From: a virus
Reading direction: 5' to 3' (one strand)
DNA length: 40,093 nucleotides
Virus record (IMG/VR): IMGVR_UViG_3300021389_000054
Coordinates: 1 to 40,093 of that record
The position numbers were made by a program, and so were the translations under genes. Of this stretch, positions 1 to 9,398 are shown in pieces. Numbering within the stretch: position 1 is the first letter of the stretch; the number at the start of each line of letters is the position of its first letter. The notes beneath the pieces are model-generated. The model worked only from the letters and a program-made list of their open reading frames with translations, had not been told where the DNA came from and searched no databases.

Positions 1-2
1 TA

Positions 3-1217
3 TTAGAATCAAAAAATGAATCAAATTTCTTTATTGATAATTTTGTTATACCAGAATCTGCATCCGATGTAGGTAATAATTCAGGTCTTAATATAGCAAT
101 GGCTAATACATTTAGAAACTTATCTGCTCCACAAAAGGTGGATTTACAAAATAGCTTTGCACAACTATATGGCTCTCTTGATACTAAAAATCAAGCTCAG
201 ACAATAATTAACTATATCATGGTTAAAGATGGGTTACAATTAAGATATGGTAGTTTATTAGAAGCAATTGCCCCATTTACAATAAATAAATTTTTATCCC
301 ATATTAATACTGTTGAACAAGCGGTTAGAGGAGATGTTTCTTTTGAATCTGTATTTGGGATATCTCAACAAGAGTTAACAAAAGAATTTACAGAAGGTTT
401 TCTTGAGTCTAACATTAATGGATCAAAGCTTTGGACTTTTAAAAGGTCTACAGTAACGGGAAGTTTAAAAAAGGGAGTTCAAGTAAAAGACAATGAAGTA
501 ACAGTAAACTGGATGGCAGTTGGTTTAAGTAGAGATGTTATACCAAACTATGTTAGAATTGTTGATGTACAAGGTGTAATCAAAACATATAAGTTAGATT
601 CAGAATCTAAAACATATAAGGAAATAGATCCGTTTGGTTCTAATCAACAAACACATATTGGTTTTATGTTTGGACCTAGACCTACGTATAAAGAAGTAAG
701 AGCTTTTGTAGATTCTAAAAATGGAACAACACAAAAAGATCCATCAGATTTTACAGTAGCAATAGATGATGCCGTAGCAATACAAGAGGAAATATTAAAA
801 GCTGATAATGTAAATATTGAGGCAAATGAAAATAGTATTGAAGTACAACTTGATCCTGAAGCAACTATGACTAATGTTGCTGACACAGCATTACTGTTAG
901 AGCAACTTGGGTTAAATCAAGATGCACAAGATCAAAGTGAATTAGAAGCAAATGTTATTGATAATGTTGATACATCATTACCTGAAATAGATGAGGTGGA
1001 AAGCCTGATGACTTTAGATTTTGAAATGGAACTAGAAGAACAATTTCCAACACTTACTAATTTTTGGGATGCTAACATACAAGGAAATAAAGAAGCAATG
1101 GCATCTTTGAGAGAAAATAATATCCTATCTTTGGAAGACTTCATTGATGAATATAATAACGGAATCTATGAAAATGAAGAAAGTTTCATAGATCAAATTA
1201 AAAAATGTAATTTATAA
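3..1217 (+). CDS. C-terminal part of a large phage protein (5' end outside window)
   Basis: The frame is open from base 3, so the gene starts upstream of the window; the first in-frame ATG at 99 is probably internal. At least 405 residues are visible. An early segment (YIMVKDGLQLRYGS, about residue 40 after that ATG) is of a kind I associate with giant virion polypeptides of crAss-like phages, some of which carry RNA polymerase domains; that link is from memory and weak. The C-terminal third is very acidic, with repeated Glu/Asp runs, and no catalytic motif is visible. The stop lies 3 bases before the start of the 1890-residue gene, so the two are probably co-transcribed and may act in the same virion structure. 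Function unknown. Confidence 0.8.
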   Translation, partial: LESKNESNFFIDNFVIPESASDVGNNSGLNIAMANTFRNLSAPQKVDLQNSFAQLYGSLDTKNQAQTIINYIMVKDGLQLRYGSLLEAIAPFTINKFLSHINTVEQAVRGDVSFESVFGISQQELTKEFTEGFLESNINGSKLWTFKRSTVTGSLKKGVQVKDNEVTVNWMAVGLSRDVIPNYVRIVDVQGVIKTYKLDSESKTYKEIDPFGSNQQTHIGFMFGPRPTYKEVRAFVDSKNGTTQKDPSDFTVAIDDAVAIQEEILKADNVNIEANENSIEVQLDPEATMTNVADTALLLEQLGLNQDAQDQSELEANVIDNVDTSLPEIDEVESLMTLDFEMELEEQFPTLTNFWDANIQGNKEAMASLRENNILSLEDFIDEYNNGIYENEESFIDQIKKCNL

Positions 1218-1220
1218 GTC

Positions 1221-4200
1221 ATGGCTAGATGTCCTAACAAAAATACTGCAGAATATAAAGTATTACAGAATGTATACAAAACAGAGATTGCTACAAACAA
1301 TGTTATAAATCAGTGGCAAGATCTTAATAATGTAGACATTTTTCCTACCGTGCTTGAAGCTGCTGATTTTGTAAGTAATCAAAAATTATTATTTGCTTTA
1401 AAACAAAGAAATTTTTCTGAAAGCCTATTAAATAATTTAAGAAGAGAAAGAATAGGTCATAGCTTTCAAAATCAATTTTATATAAATAATTCAAATCCTA
1501 ATACACAAGAGTATGATGAGTTTTATTTAAATAGTAATTTAAAAAGACTTAAAAGATATCTTTCTATAAATAATATTCCAGAAAATAGAGTAACTATTGA
1601 AAGAACACCACAATCATATAGAGTTATTGTAAATGAAGATATGTTTACAACTAAAGATATGATTGAATCATCAAGGGCTTGGGATACCCCTAGAGCCAGA
1701 GCAGTTGTAATGCATCTTAAAAGAATGTTTCCTCAAGTCAATGTTCAAATGTTATCTGTATCTGATGCTGAGGCTATGTATAACGAAATGCCATCATGGA
1801 AAAAAAGCAATGTTCCTTTTGATAAGGTGAGATCTTTTTATGTAGACGGAACAGCATATTTAATAAAAGGAAGAGTAACAAATGAAGTAGCAATAGAAGA
1901 AATGCTACATCCATTTATAGATGCAATTAAAGTAGATAATCAAACATTATTTGATAATTTATTAGCTGAAGCAAGAATTAATTTTCCAGAGATGGTACAA
2001 GAAATTACTGATTCATATAATAAAGAAAGACGCTTTAGTGAAACAGACAGAAATCTAGAGATAGTTACACAAGCATTAGCTAGACATTTTAGAGAAGAAT
2101 ATGAAACTACACCAACAAGTAGATTTTCAAATTTAATACAAGATGTGTTAGAGTGGTTTATGAATGTTATAAACAACTTAAATGAATATCTTACAGGGAG
2201 ATCAGCACCGGTATCTGCAATAAATTCAGACACCAACTTTACTGATCTTGCTAAACTCTTAAATACCGAAGGCATTCAATTCAAACTTGAGAAAAGAGTA
2301 AATGGTAAAATTAGATATAACCTTTCTCCACAAAAGAAAAAGGCTTTAGACATACAAAGGAATTCAGCAAATGGTGTACAAAAAATTATACTAGATAAAA
2401 TGTTTCATGTTGCACAGACAACAGAAACAGATATTGATTTTTTATCAGCAAATCTAAAAGATACCTCTGATGGGTCAATTGTTATTCTTAATGAAAAAGA
2501 TCATACATATTATAATATAAATACCGGTGAACAATATACTTCTGTCACTACGGCTATAAAAGGTAAACTAAAAAATCAAGAAGATGTACAATTAAATCTT
2601 GACTTAGGTAATGATGTAGATGCTTTATTAGATGCTATTATTGCTGGTGAAGCTTTAGATAGTGTAAGTTTAAGTTTGCTTACACCTGAAATTGCTAATC
2701 AAGTATACAATCAATTAGAATCAAGTTTAAAATTTTTGATGCCTGAAGATTCAATAGCACTATCTCAAGTAGTTCTTTTTGATGATGCCACTAAAACAGC
2801 AGGTACAGTTGATTTAATGATTATTGACAAAAACGGTAAAATTAGAATATTAGATTTAAAGACAAGTAAGAATTCAATTCAATCTAAATACTTTAGACCA
2901 ACAAAAGGTGGATCATTAACACTTAAAAAATATGATAAATCTTGGGATTTGAGTTCTGAAAGCTTACTATATCAGAAAGGAGTTCAATCATTATCTACTA
3001 GAGAGCAACATAATTTACAGGTTAACATCTACAGAAGGATGGCTGAAAATATGGGGTATCAAGTATATGAAGGTGATTATGCAGCTGCAACTATACACTT
3101 TGTAGCAGATATAACTGGCAAAGGTAAAGATCAAAAGTTTGGTGGTAAGATTCAAGCAGATGGTGTTGTGGATCACCCGCCTAGCCAGAACTTAGATATG
3201 GTAAATATGATTGTCCCTGAATCATTAGATTCTGCAAACAAAACAAAAAAGCTTGAAGAGGCTATTGCAGATCAATATAATGCACCATTTGTTCCAGAAG
3301 ATCAATTTAAAAAAGATGAAGAAATAGCAGATAATATAGATATAAATGATTATCCTGAATATAATACTATTTTAGGTGCATTAGAAACTTATAGAATTGG
3401 TTTGATCAAAAAGAGAGATGCTATTGATTCTGTAAGAAGTAGTGTCTTTATGGATAGAAGTCAAAAGGATATGAAAGAAGATATTGCAAGTCATCTTGCA
3501 TATATTGGGATTGCTATTGCAGAAGGTCCTGTATCTCAATCTCAGGCATATTCAGCATTGTTAAGAGATGCTCTTAAACAAATTAAAGCATTTACAGAAT
3601 ATGTTGAAAATCCTGAAAATTTTGCTAAACCGGAGTTTATTACTTATGTAAATAATTTTGACAGATTTATCAAAACATTTGAAGGTTTATATTCTATTGA
3701 AGAGTCTGGTGAATTAAATGCAACTCAAAGATCTTTATTATTATCACTACAACTTTCTTTAAATAAACTAGCCGGTAGCCAAACTGATGGGGCAGGTATT
3801 ATTAATGAAGCAGTATCTAACTTTGTTACTGAACAAGTAAGGCTTAATTCTAACAATGATTTTGGTGGTGTGGGTAGTGCATTTACTGAGCAAGATCTTA
3901 TAGATCTAATAGAAGGCAATGGTGTTAAAGATATTGATACAGTTGCGTTACAAACTAGAGACATGGCAACATCTCCAAAAGTTTTACTTGCTGTAATGGA
4001 TAGATTATTCAAAGCTAAAAAACAAAGGTTGTTAGATAATATAGGATCTAGAAATGAGATATTAGCAAAAACATCAAATAAACTTCTTAAACTTTCACCT
4101 ACTGATGATAGACAAAAGATTTATGATTTTATGCATGAATCTGATGGTAGATATGTTAAACCCATTGGTCAACAGTATTATGATCTACAAGATGAATTAC

Positions 4201-6893
4201 GTAGTGTACTTTACGACAATGAAGGTCATCCTTATGTTTATAATGATATTACTGATTTAGATTCAGCATCACAAGAAGATATTAATTATAACATCAAGTT
4301 AGCAAATGATAAAAGAGCATTTAGTCAGTTTTTTGCTGCTGAGGTAAAAGATGAAGATGGTAATTTAGTTGACGGAATGTACCATAGATACACATCAGAA
4401 TTTAAAGAAGAAAGAAAAAAATATGAATATTGGACACCAGGTACAGAAAATAATCCATATGGAACTTGGAGAAGAAAGAACTCAAGAACTATTTCAGATA
4501 AAGAGTATTCAATATATGAAGCAAAATATTATGATATAATTGACTACACCAAAGCACAACGTAATTCATTAGGTGAAGCAACTGGTATAGTAGTGCGTGG
4601 TCAAACATTTAGAGCTGTAAAAGAACAGTATAGAGATGTACGTTTAGAAACCGCTGATGGTAGAGATATGGCTAGTGCTAAATACAGATCTATAATGAAT
4701 CCTACAGATGCATTAGGACAAGCACAAAAAGAATTCTATGATATGTATATAGATATATATGAAAATGATTTATTAAAGAAGCTTCCCGTGGGCATTATGA
4801 CACAAATGATGGGTAGAACTCCTTTGGTAAAGAATAATTTTATAGAGGATCTTAAAAAGCGCCCAAGCTTTTTTACAAGGGCATATGCAAAAACGATTGG
4901 TAATGAGGCCTGGAAAATATTCCAATCAACTTCACAACAACGAGGTATAGTAACTGATGAAAATGGAAACTTAATAAGTTCATTACCTATTTATTATGTT
5001 GGCAGACCAAGGCTTGAAGGTGAGTTAGAAGATATACAAAAACAAATAGTTACTTTACAAGATAAGAAAAAGAAAGGTTTAATTGGACCATCTGCTTATT
5101 CTAAAGAACTTGCTGAACTAAAAGGTAAAGAGTCAAAACTACTTGCTCAACCAGCAACAAATGAAATTAGCAGAGATCTTGGTGAATCATTAATGAAGTT
5201 TAGTGCTATGGCAGAAAACTATGAGGTGATGGGTACTATTGAAGATACTCTTCTTGCTTTTGTAAATGTAATTGAAAAAAGAGAATATCAACCCGCTGAT
5301 CCTGCTATAACAACAGGGACAAGAATAGATGGTGCTTTTCAAGAAAGAGGTATAATAAAAGGTGCAGACTCAAATATATTAAGGAAAGCAAAGAAGTGGA
5401 TGTCTATGACCTATTATCAAGAAGATAGTATGAGTAAAGGGGCAGTAGATAAAATATCAGACGGATTGATTCAACTATCTTCATTATCTTATGTAGCATT
5501 TAACCCTTTTGGTAACTTTAATAACTACGTTATTGGTAGAATTAACAATAATATAGAAATGCTTGGTTCAAGATTTTTTAGCAAAAAATCATATAGAAGA
5601 GCAACTTGGGAGTTTAACAAAAGAGCAGTTCCAGATTTAGTCCAAAGATCTTCTTATGTTGTTGGTGATTTAGGAGATGTACTAACTTTTGGGTTAGTTC
5701 CGGGATTACAAAATTCAACATATGATGCTAAGAAACCTAATAGTAAATATGAAGCATTTGTTGATATGTTTAGAATGATGGATAAAATGTCAGATCTACG
5801 TGAACAAACAACAGATACAAGCACTGGCAGGAGTTGGTTTTCTAAAGCAAGTGAATGGGGATATATACTTCAAGATGCTGCAGAATATAATGTTCAAACT
5901 AAAGTTGGTATGGCAATATTAATGGATACTCAACTTAAAAATAGTGAAACGGGTGAATCAATGTCTTTATATGATGCTTTTATATATGACTCTAAAACGC
6001 ACAAAAATAAAATAAAAGATGGTTTTGATACTGTAATAAAAAGAAATGGACAAGAGGTACCATATACTGATGAATTCAGATATGAAATAAGAAATGAAAT
6101 AAGAGAGGTGAATAAACAAATTCATGGTAACTATGCAAAAGAAGATAGAGTTGTTATGCAAAGTACTACCATAGGTAAATTAGCTTTTCAATTTCATAAA
6201 TGGGTTGCTCCAGCTATTAGAGCAAGATATCAAAGAGAATATTTTGATCAGAACTTAGGTTGGATGGAAGGAAGATATATATCTGCATTTAAGTTTTTAA
6301 ATTATGTTAAGGGTGAGTTAGTAAAAGGTAATAAAGAATTTTCTAAATATGATGAAGGTTTCTTAGAAGCCTATGGTTATACAGGTGAAGGTGGTAATTT
6401 AGACCAAAGAGCTAAAAATAAACTATATGGGTTTTATAGAAGTATGGGTGAGATAGGTATTATGTTATCTACTTTTGTTTTATCTCAAGTATTATCAAGT
6501 TTACTAGCCGGTGAAGATGATGATAGTGATACAACTAAAAGGTTAAAGAATATAATAAGATACCAGGCAGATAGAACTTATAAGGAACTTGTAATGTTTA
6601 CACCATTACCTGATGGTTTAGAGCAGCAATATCAAATGTTTAAATCACCAATAGCAGCAACAAGAACTATGGGTGAATTAGGTGAAGCAATATCATTAAG
6701 TATAACAACACCAATGGCGTATTTGTATTATAGTGATGAGGAGTTTAGAACTAACTCTAATTATGTATATCAACAAAAACCTAGAAAAGGACAACTTAAA
6801 GTTTATAAAAACTGGAAAGATGTAATTCCTATTCTATATTCTATACAAAAGTATGATGCTTACTTAAGAATGAACAACTACTTCATTAAATAA
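1221..6893 (+). CDS. Giant 1890-residue multidomain phage protein with PD-(D/E)XK nuclease domain
   Basis: Several segments can be read. Residues about 205-300 look like a zincin-type metallopeptidase in which HExxH has become EEMLH (226-230), so it is probably inactive. Residues about 415-650 look like a Cas4/RecB-type PD-(D/E)XK nuclease: an H-T-Y-Y...SVTTAI lead-in, then GTVDLMII near 526, ILDLKTSK near 540 and a QVNIYRRM helix. The remaining 1200 residues are mostly helical with many charged heptad-like stretches. A C-terminal block (about 1390-1700) contains IHGNYAKEDR and FQFHKWVAP, which resembles large crAss-like virion proteins. One hydrophobic segment (GIMLSTFVLSQVLSSLLAG) lies near residue 1750. 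It is probably a virion cargo or ejected protein acting on host DNA at entry (inference). ATG at 1221 directly follows the previous stop. Confidence 0.85.
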   Translation: MARCPNKNTAEYKVLQNVYKTEIATNNVINQWQDLNNVDIFPTVLEAADFVSNQKLLFALKQRNFSESLLNNLRRERIGHSFQNQFYINNSNPNTQEYDEFYLNSNLKRLKRYLSINNIPENRVTIERTPQSYRVIVNEDMFTTKDMIESSRAWDTPRARAVVMHLKRMFPQVNVQMLSVSDAEAMYNEMPSWKKSNVPFDKVRSFYVDGTAYLIKGRVTNEVAIEEMLHPFIDAIKVDNQTLFDNLLAEARINFPEMVQEITDSYNKERRFSETDRNLEIVTQALARHFREEYETTPTSRFSNLIQDVLEWFMNVINNLNEYLTGRSAPVSAINSDTNFTDLAKLLNTEGIQFKLEKRVNGKIRYNLSPQKKKALDIQRNSANGVQKIILDKMFHVAQTTETDIDFLSANLKDTSDGSIVILNEKDHTYYNINTGEQYTSVTTAIKGKLKNQEDVQLNLDLGNDVDALLDAIIAGEALDSVSLSLLTPEIANQVYNQLESSLKFLMPEDSIALSQVVLFDDATKTAGTVDLMIIDKNGKIRILDLKTSKNSIQSKYFRPTKGGSLTLKKYDKSWDLSSESLLYQKGVQSLSTREQHNLQVNIYRRMAENMGYQVYEGDYAAATIHFVADITGKGKDQKFGGKIQADGVVDHPPSQNLDMVNMIVPESLDSANKTKKLEEAIADQYNAPFVPEDQFKKDEEIADNIDINDYPEYNTILGALETYRIGLIKKRDAIDSVRSSVFMDRSQKDMKEDIASHLAYIGIAIAEGPVSQSQAYSALLRDALKQIKAFTEYVENPENFAKPEFITYVNNFDRFIKTFEGLYSIEESGELNATQRSLLLSLQLSLNKLAGSQTDGAGIINEAVSNFVTEQVRLNSNNDFGGVGSAFTEQDLIDLIEGNGVKDIDTVALQTRDMATSPKVLLAVMDRLFKAKKQRLLDNIGSRNEILAKTSNKLLKLSPTDDRQKIYDFMHESDGRYVKPIGQQYYDLQDELRSVLYDNEGHPYVYNDITDLDSASQEDINYNIKLANDKRAFSQFFAAEVKDEDGNLVDGMYHRYTSEFKEERKKYEYWTPGTENNPYGTWRRKNSRTISDKEYSIYEAKYYDIIDYTKAQRNSLGEATGIVVRGQTFRAVKEQYRDVRLETADGRDMASAKYRSIMNPTDALGQAQKEFYDMYIDIYENDLLKKLPVGIMTQMMGRTPLVKNNFIEDLKKRPSFFTRAYAKTIGNEAWKIFQSTSQQRGIVTDENGNLISSLPIYYVGRPRLEGELEDIQKQIVTLQDKKKKGLIGPSAYSKELAELKGKESKLLAQPATNEISRDLGESLMKFSAMAENYEVMGTIEDTLLAFVNVIEKREYQPADPAITTGTRIDGAFQERGIIKGADSNILRKAKKWMSMTYYQEDSMSKGAVDKISDGLIQLSSLSYVAFNPFGNFNNYVIGRINNNIEMLGSRFFSKKSYRRATWEFNKRAVPDLVQRSSYVVGDLGDVLTFGLVPGLQNSTYDAKKPNSKYEAFVDMFRMMDKMSDLREQTTDTSTGRSWFSKASEWGYILQDAAEYNVQTKVGMAILMDTQLKNSETGESMSLYDAFIYDSKTHKNKIKDGFDTVIKRNGQEVPYTDEFRYEIRNEIREVNKQIHGNYAKEDRVVMQSTTIGKLAFQFHKWVAPAIRARYQREYFDQNLGWMEGRYISAFKFLNYVKGELVKGNKEFSKYDEGFLEAYGYTGEGGNLDQRAKNKLYGFYRSMGEIGIMLSTFVLSQVLSSLLAGEDDDSDTTKRLKNIIRYQADRTYKELVMFTPLPDGLEQQYQMFKSPIAATRTMGELGEAISLSITTPMAYLYYSDEEFRTNSNYVYQQKPRKGQLKVYKNWKDVIPILYSIQKYDAYLRMNNYFIK

Positions 6894-6988
6894 GACAAAT
6901 TTACAGTTAAAATGTTTTAATAACTGAGAGATATTCTCTATATTATAGTATAAACCAACTGAATTTAAAATAATATTAATATTTAAAT

Positions 6989-8260
6989 ATGAAAAAATAT
7001 TTAAGTCTGTTGGTTTTTATTGTGGTTCTTTGTTTACCTAATACTTCTCACTCACAAGAAGTAAAACAAAAAGGTAAATTCTTCAAAGCATTGTACGAAG
7101 ACTTTTTACAGTATGGAACTATATATGCAGCAGGAGATGCACGCAATTCTTACCAGACAAGCAGACAAGACTTTTTTGTAGAACGACCAGCGGATGGTGA
7201 TCTTTATGCTATTCCTCGTGTAATAGATGTAACAGAATACTTTGAATTTGATTATAGAATAGGATTTGGAATAAGGAAACTAGCTAGATTTAACTATGAA
7301 AGAAAGCCAAGAAATTGGTATGACGGAACTGAACAACAATTAGCATTCACAGCCCCGTCTTCAGCTCTAACAGGATTAGAATATCAGTTGCATTTTGAAA
7401 AAGAAAGATTACGTGGTGAAGAATTTAATAACCATAGAATATTTATTAAACATACTGGAAAATATCATATAATTAAAGCTGAATCAAGAGAAGTAGGAAG
7501 CATTAACTTAAACTATAGGTCAGCAGAAGCCAGGTTACGTTTACCTATTGGTAAAAAGTTTAGCATATCAGCTGGAGCAATCTACCGTACACATGAGCGT
7601 GCTTATGGGTACAATCCAATTGAGATATGGCTTAATGAAACCGAACTGTTCTTTGACCCAGATGGTAATCCTTTTTTAGATGAGAATGGTAATCCTATTG
7701 AGTTTCCAGCTAACCCATGGTATTCTTTAGGTTATGAATATGGATACACAGATGTTTATTTTACTGAAACTAGTATTGATCCTAATACAGGGGAAGAAAT
7801 AGAAAGATCTGATTGGTATTGGGTAGATTCTGATGGAAATAGAGTTGCTGATTCAGATTTAGAATTTAGAAATACTGTTTTTAGAGATTTAATTAATACA
7901 TATAATAATGAACAATGGGATCTTTTAAGTGGATTTGGTGAGATAGCACCTGTAGTAGGATTTGATTTCTATCATTATAAAAGTAAGTTTTGGTTGCATG
8001 CTTATGCAAACTATATATTACCACATCATAAATACATCTCTGGAGATGAGGACTTTAGTTATCTAAATAGAAACAATTGGGGTAAAGGTGGACTAAGAAT
8101 AGATTCTGAACATGAGCAATGGGATGACTACAATGTAGGAGTTAACTTAGGATGGAAATTGAGTAGACATTTTGGTGTCTTTGTAGAAGGAGAGTATGGC
8201 AAATTTTGGGATAGTGAATTATACCAAACTAGCATTGGATTAAATTTTTCATTTAAATAA
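6989..8260 (+). CDS. Exported beta-barrel-like (outer membrane protein-like) protein
   Basis: 423 residues. A clear signal peptide (MKKYLSLLVFIVVLCLPNTSHS, with Q23 next) has the S/A-Q junction typical of Bacteroidetes exported proteins. The mature part is rich in aromatic residues with alternating polar/hydrophobic strands (for example FEFDYRIGFGIRKLARFNYE, RLRLPIGKKFSISAGAIY, DYNVGVNLGWKLSRHFGVFVEGEYG). It ends in GLNFSFK, close to the aromatic terminal strand of outer membrane barrels. A central Asp/Asn/Gly-rich segment (about 225-275) could be an extracellular loop. A 95-base gap with a small inverted repeat precedes it, so it may have its own promoter. Phage-encoded outer membrane proteins are unusual; plausible roles are receptor masking or superinfection exclusion (inference). 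A virion protein with a signal peptide is less likely. Confidence 0.75.
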   Translation: MKKYLSLLVFIVVLCLPNTSHSQEVKQKGKFFKALYEDFLQYGTIYAAGDARNSYQTSRQDFFVERPADGDLYAIPRVIDVTEYFEFDYRIGFGIRKLARFNYERKPRNWYDGTEQQLAFTAPSSALTGLEYQLHFEKERLRGEEFNNHRIFIKHTGKYHIIKAESREVGSINLNYRSAEARLRLPIGKKFSISAGAIYRTHERAYGYNPIEIWLNETELFFDPDGNPFLDENGNPIEFPANPWYSLGYEYGYTDVYFTETSIDPNTGEEIERSDWYWVDSDGNRVADSDLEFRNTVFRDLINTYNNEQWDLLSGFGEIAPVVGFDFYHYKSKFWLHAYANYILPHHKYISGDEDFSYLNRNNWGKGGLRIDSEHEQWDDYNVGVNLGWKLSRHFGVFVEGEYGKFWDSELYQTSIGLNFSFK

Positions 8261-8266
8261 TAAATA

Positions 8267-8557
8267 ATGGCACAACAAGCACCTCAGATAGGGGAACAAA
8301 CTAAAGTAACTTTAGATTTAAAAACAATTGGCATGATAGTAGGGTTTGTAGTTTCTCTGTCAACCATGTGGTTTACACTTAAGGCTGATATAGCTCTAGC
8401 TATGGAAAGACCCGAACCTCCAATTGAAAGAGTAGAATATGATCTTAAAGATGAACTTGTTAGAGAAACTATAATGACTACCCAAGAAGACGTTGAGGAA
8501 ATTAAACAAACCTTAGCTAAAATGGAAGAACGCTTATATGAACTAAGTCAGAGATAG
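8267..8557 (+). CDS. Single-helix membrane protein with C-terminal coiled coil
   Basis: 96 residues. The N-terminal 18 residues are polar. A single transmembrane helix follows at about 20-43 (IGMIVGFVVSLSTMWFTL), then a proline-rich linker (RPEPPIERV) and a charged helix with heptad pattern (about 62-96) that probably forms a coiled coil. The topology would suit an inner-membrane spanin-like or holin-accessory protein, or a membrane anchor for the exported neighbours on either side. It lies 6 bases after the barrel gene and 2 bases before the secreted thioredoxin-like gene, so the three are likely one unit. Function is not proven by any motif. Confidence 0.75.
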   Translation: MAQQAPQIGEQTKVTLDLKTIGMIVGFVVSLSTMWFTLKADIALAMERPEPPIERVEYDLKDELVRETIMTTQEDVEEIKQTLAKMEERLYELSQR

Positions 8558-8559
8558 AC

Positions 8560-8949
8560 ATGAAAAAGTTAATGTTAATTTTATTACTCGTTGTTTGCAA
8601 TACTATGCACGCACAGGAGTGGATAACAGATGATGACTTTGATGTTAAAATTAGTGGTAAAAATGCTTATGGTGAGTCATATGCAGTTGTAGTTGTAGAA
8701 TTTTATGCAAGCTTTAATAAAGATAATGAGTTTAAGGATTGGGATTTACTTGAAGGAGTTAAATATTATAAGTGTGATATCAAAAAAGCCCCACAAGCAA
8801 AAAAAAATTACAAAGTTAGAATGGCACCTACCATAATAATATACTTAGAAGGTATACTACATGAAGATTATAGAGCAGGTCTTGATTTAGTATGTCCTGT
8901 AAATCTTGTTGAGCTACAAGAAGAAATAGACAAAATTAATAAGTATTAA
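8560..8949 (+). CDS. Secreted thioredoxin-fold protein lacking the CxxC active site
   Basis: 129 residues. The signal peptide is MKKLMLILLLVVCNTMHA followed by QE, which indicates export to the periplasm. The mature part follows the thioredoxin plan: beta strand VVVVEFYAS (43-51), the position of WCGPC occupied by FNKDNEF, strand YYKCDIKKAP, helix, cis-proline loop MAPT (P90), strand IIIYLEG and a final helix. Only C13, C72 and C112 are present, so the two-cysteine redox centre is missing. It may serve as a chaperone-like or binding module rather than an oxidoreductase (inference). It is in line with the barrel protein and membrane protein. The start is the first ATG after the previous TAG stop. 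Confidence 0.75.
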   Translation: MKKLMLILLLVVCNTMHAQEWITDDDFDVKISGKNAYGESYAVVVVEFYASFNKDNEFKDWDLLEGVKYYKCDIKKAPQAKKNYKVRMAPTIIIYLEGILHEDYRAGLDLVCPVNLVELQEEIDKINKY

Positions 8950-9061
8950 CGTAGCTCCAACATGTAGCTGTGGTAAAGTTATGACTTTTTATGAAGGTAC
9001 AATAATAGATGGTCCTTTTTGGTTTTGCAGCAATTGTGATTATATTGAATTTATAAAATGA
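8945..9061 (+). CDS. Zinc-ribbon micro-ORF with no ATG before its first Cys pair
   Basis: An open frame from 8930 to a TGA at 9061 encodes PTCSCGKVM, then a spacer, then FCSNCDYIEFIK: a CxC...CxxC zinc-ribbon pattern. The only ATG (8981) lies after the first cysteine pair, so an intact ribbon would need a rare start (ATT at 8945 or ATA at 8939) or a frameshift from the upstream thioredoxin-like gene, whose stop (8947-8949) it overlaps. Its 3' end overlaps, on the opposite strand, the end of the minus-strand gene at 9040. A real micro-gene is plausible from the cysteine spacing, but the start is unresolved. Confidence 0.4.
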   Translation: MNVAPTCSCGKVMTFYEGTIIDGPFWFCSNCDYIEFIK

Positions 9062-9381
9062 ATTGTCCAAGCAACTAAACCATTAAGTTGTAAAACTACT
9101 AGATTCCATTGTCTTCTTGATATTACCTGTAAAAGAACACAACAAAAACCAAGTATAAAAAGTATAGGTTCAACAGTCCACTGACCAGCAATAAGAAAAC
9201 CCACACCCATATAACCAGCTCTTGTAGCTAGCCTTTCTATAGGTGTTAGTCTTCTATCACGCACCATCATTCTAAGAATGTCACGCCACCAGTTGTATTC
9301 ACACTTACGACATGTTTTCTTTTTCTCTGTTTTAAAAAGCCAATCAGGCCTTTTGTTTTTACAAACGTTGCATGTTTTCAT
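9040..9381 (-). CDS. Zinc-ribbon protein with C-terminal transmembrane helices
   Basis: 113 residues. The N-terminus holds two CxxC pairs (C4/C7 and C24/C27) separated by a basic stretch, which is a zinc-ribbon layout. A basic linker (RDILRMMVRDRRL) is followed by two or three hydrophobic segments (about 55-112: GYMGVGFLIAGQWTV, ILFILGFCCVLLQVI, LVVLQLNGLVAWTI). It is therefore probably an inner-membrane protein with a cytosolic metal-binding head. It sits 17 bases downstream of nrdA on the same strand and may share its transcript. Function is not recognised. Confidence 0.7.
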   Translation of the reverse strand: MKTCNVCKNKRPDWLFKTEKKKTCRKCEYNWWRDILRMMVRDRRLTPIERLATRAGYMGVGFLIAGQWTVEPILFILGFCCVLLQVISRRQWNLVVLQLNGLVAWTIHFINSI

Positions 9382-9398
9382 CTGATAAAAATAAAAAT

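Noticed and set aside
6927-6939. Inverted repeat AGAGA-TAT-TCTCT before the barrel-like gene
   Set aside because: Arms are only 5 bp and no promoter element nearby could be recognised; it is too weak to list as a site.
8267-8557. Calling the one-helix coiled-coil protein an i-spanin
   Set aside because: The topology fits, but there is no adjacent lipoprotein-type outer spanin, so the lysis role is left open.
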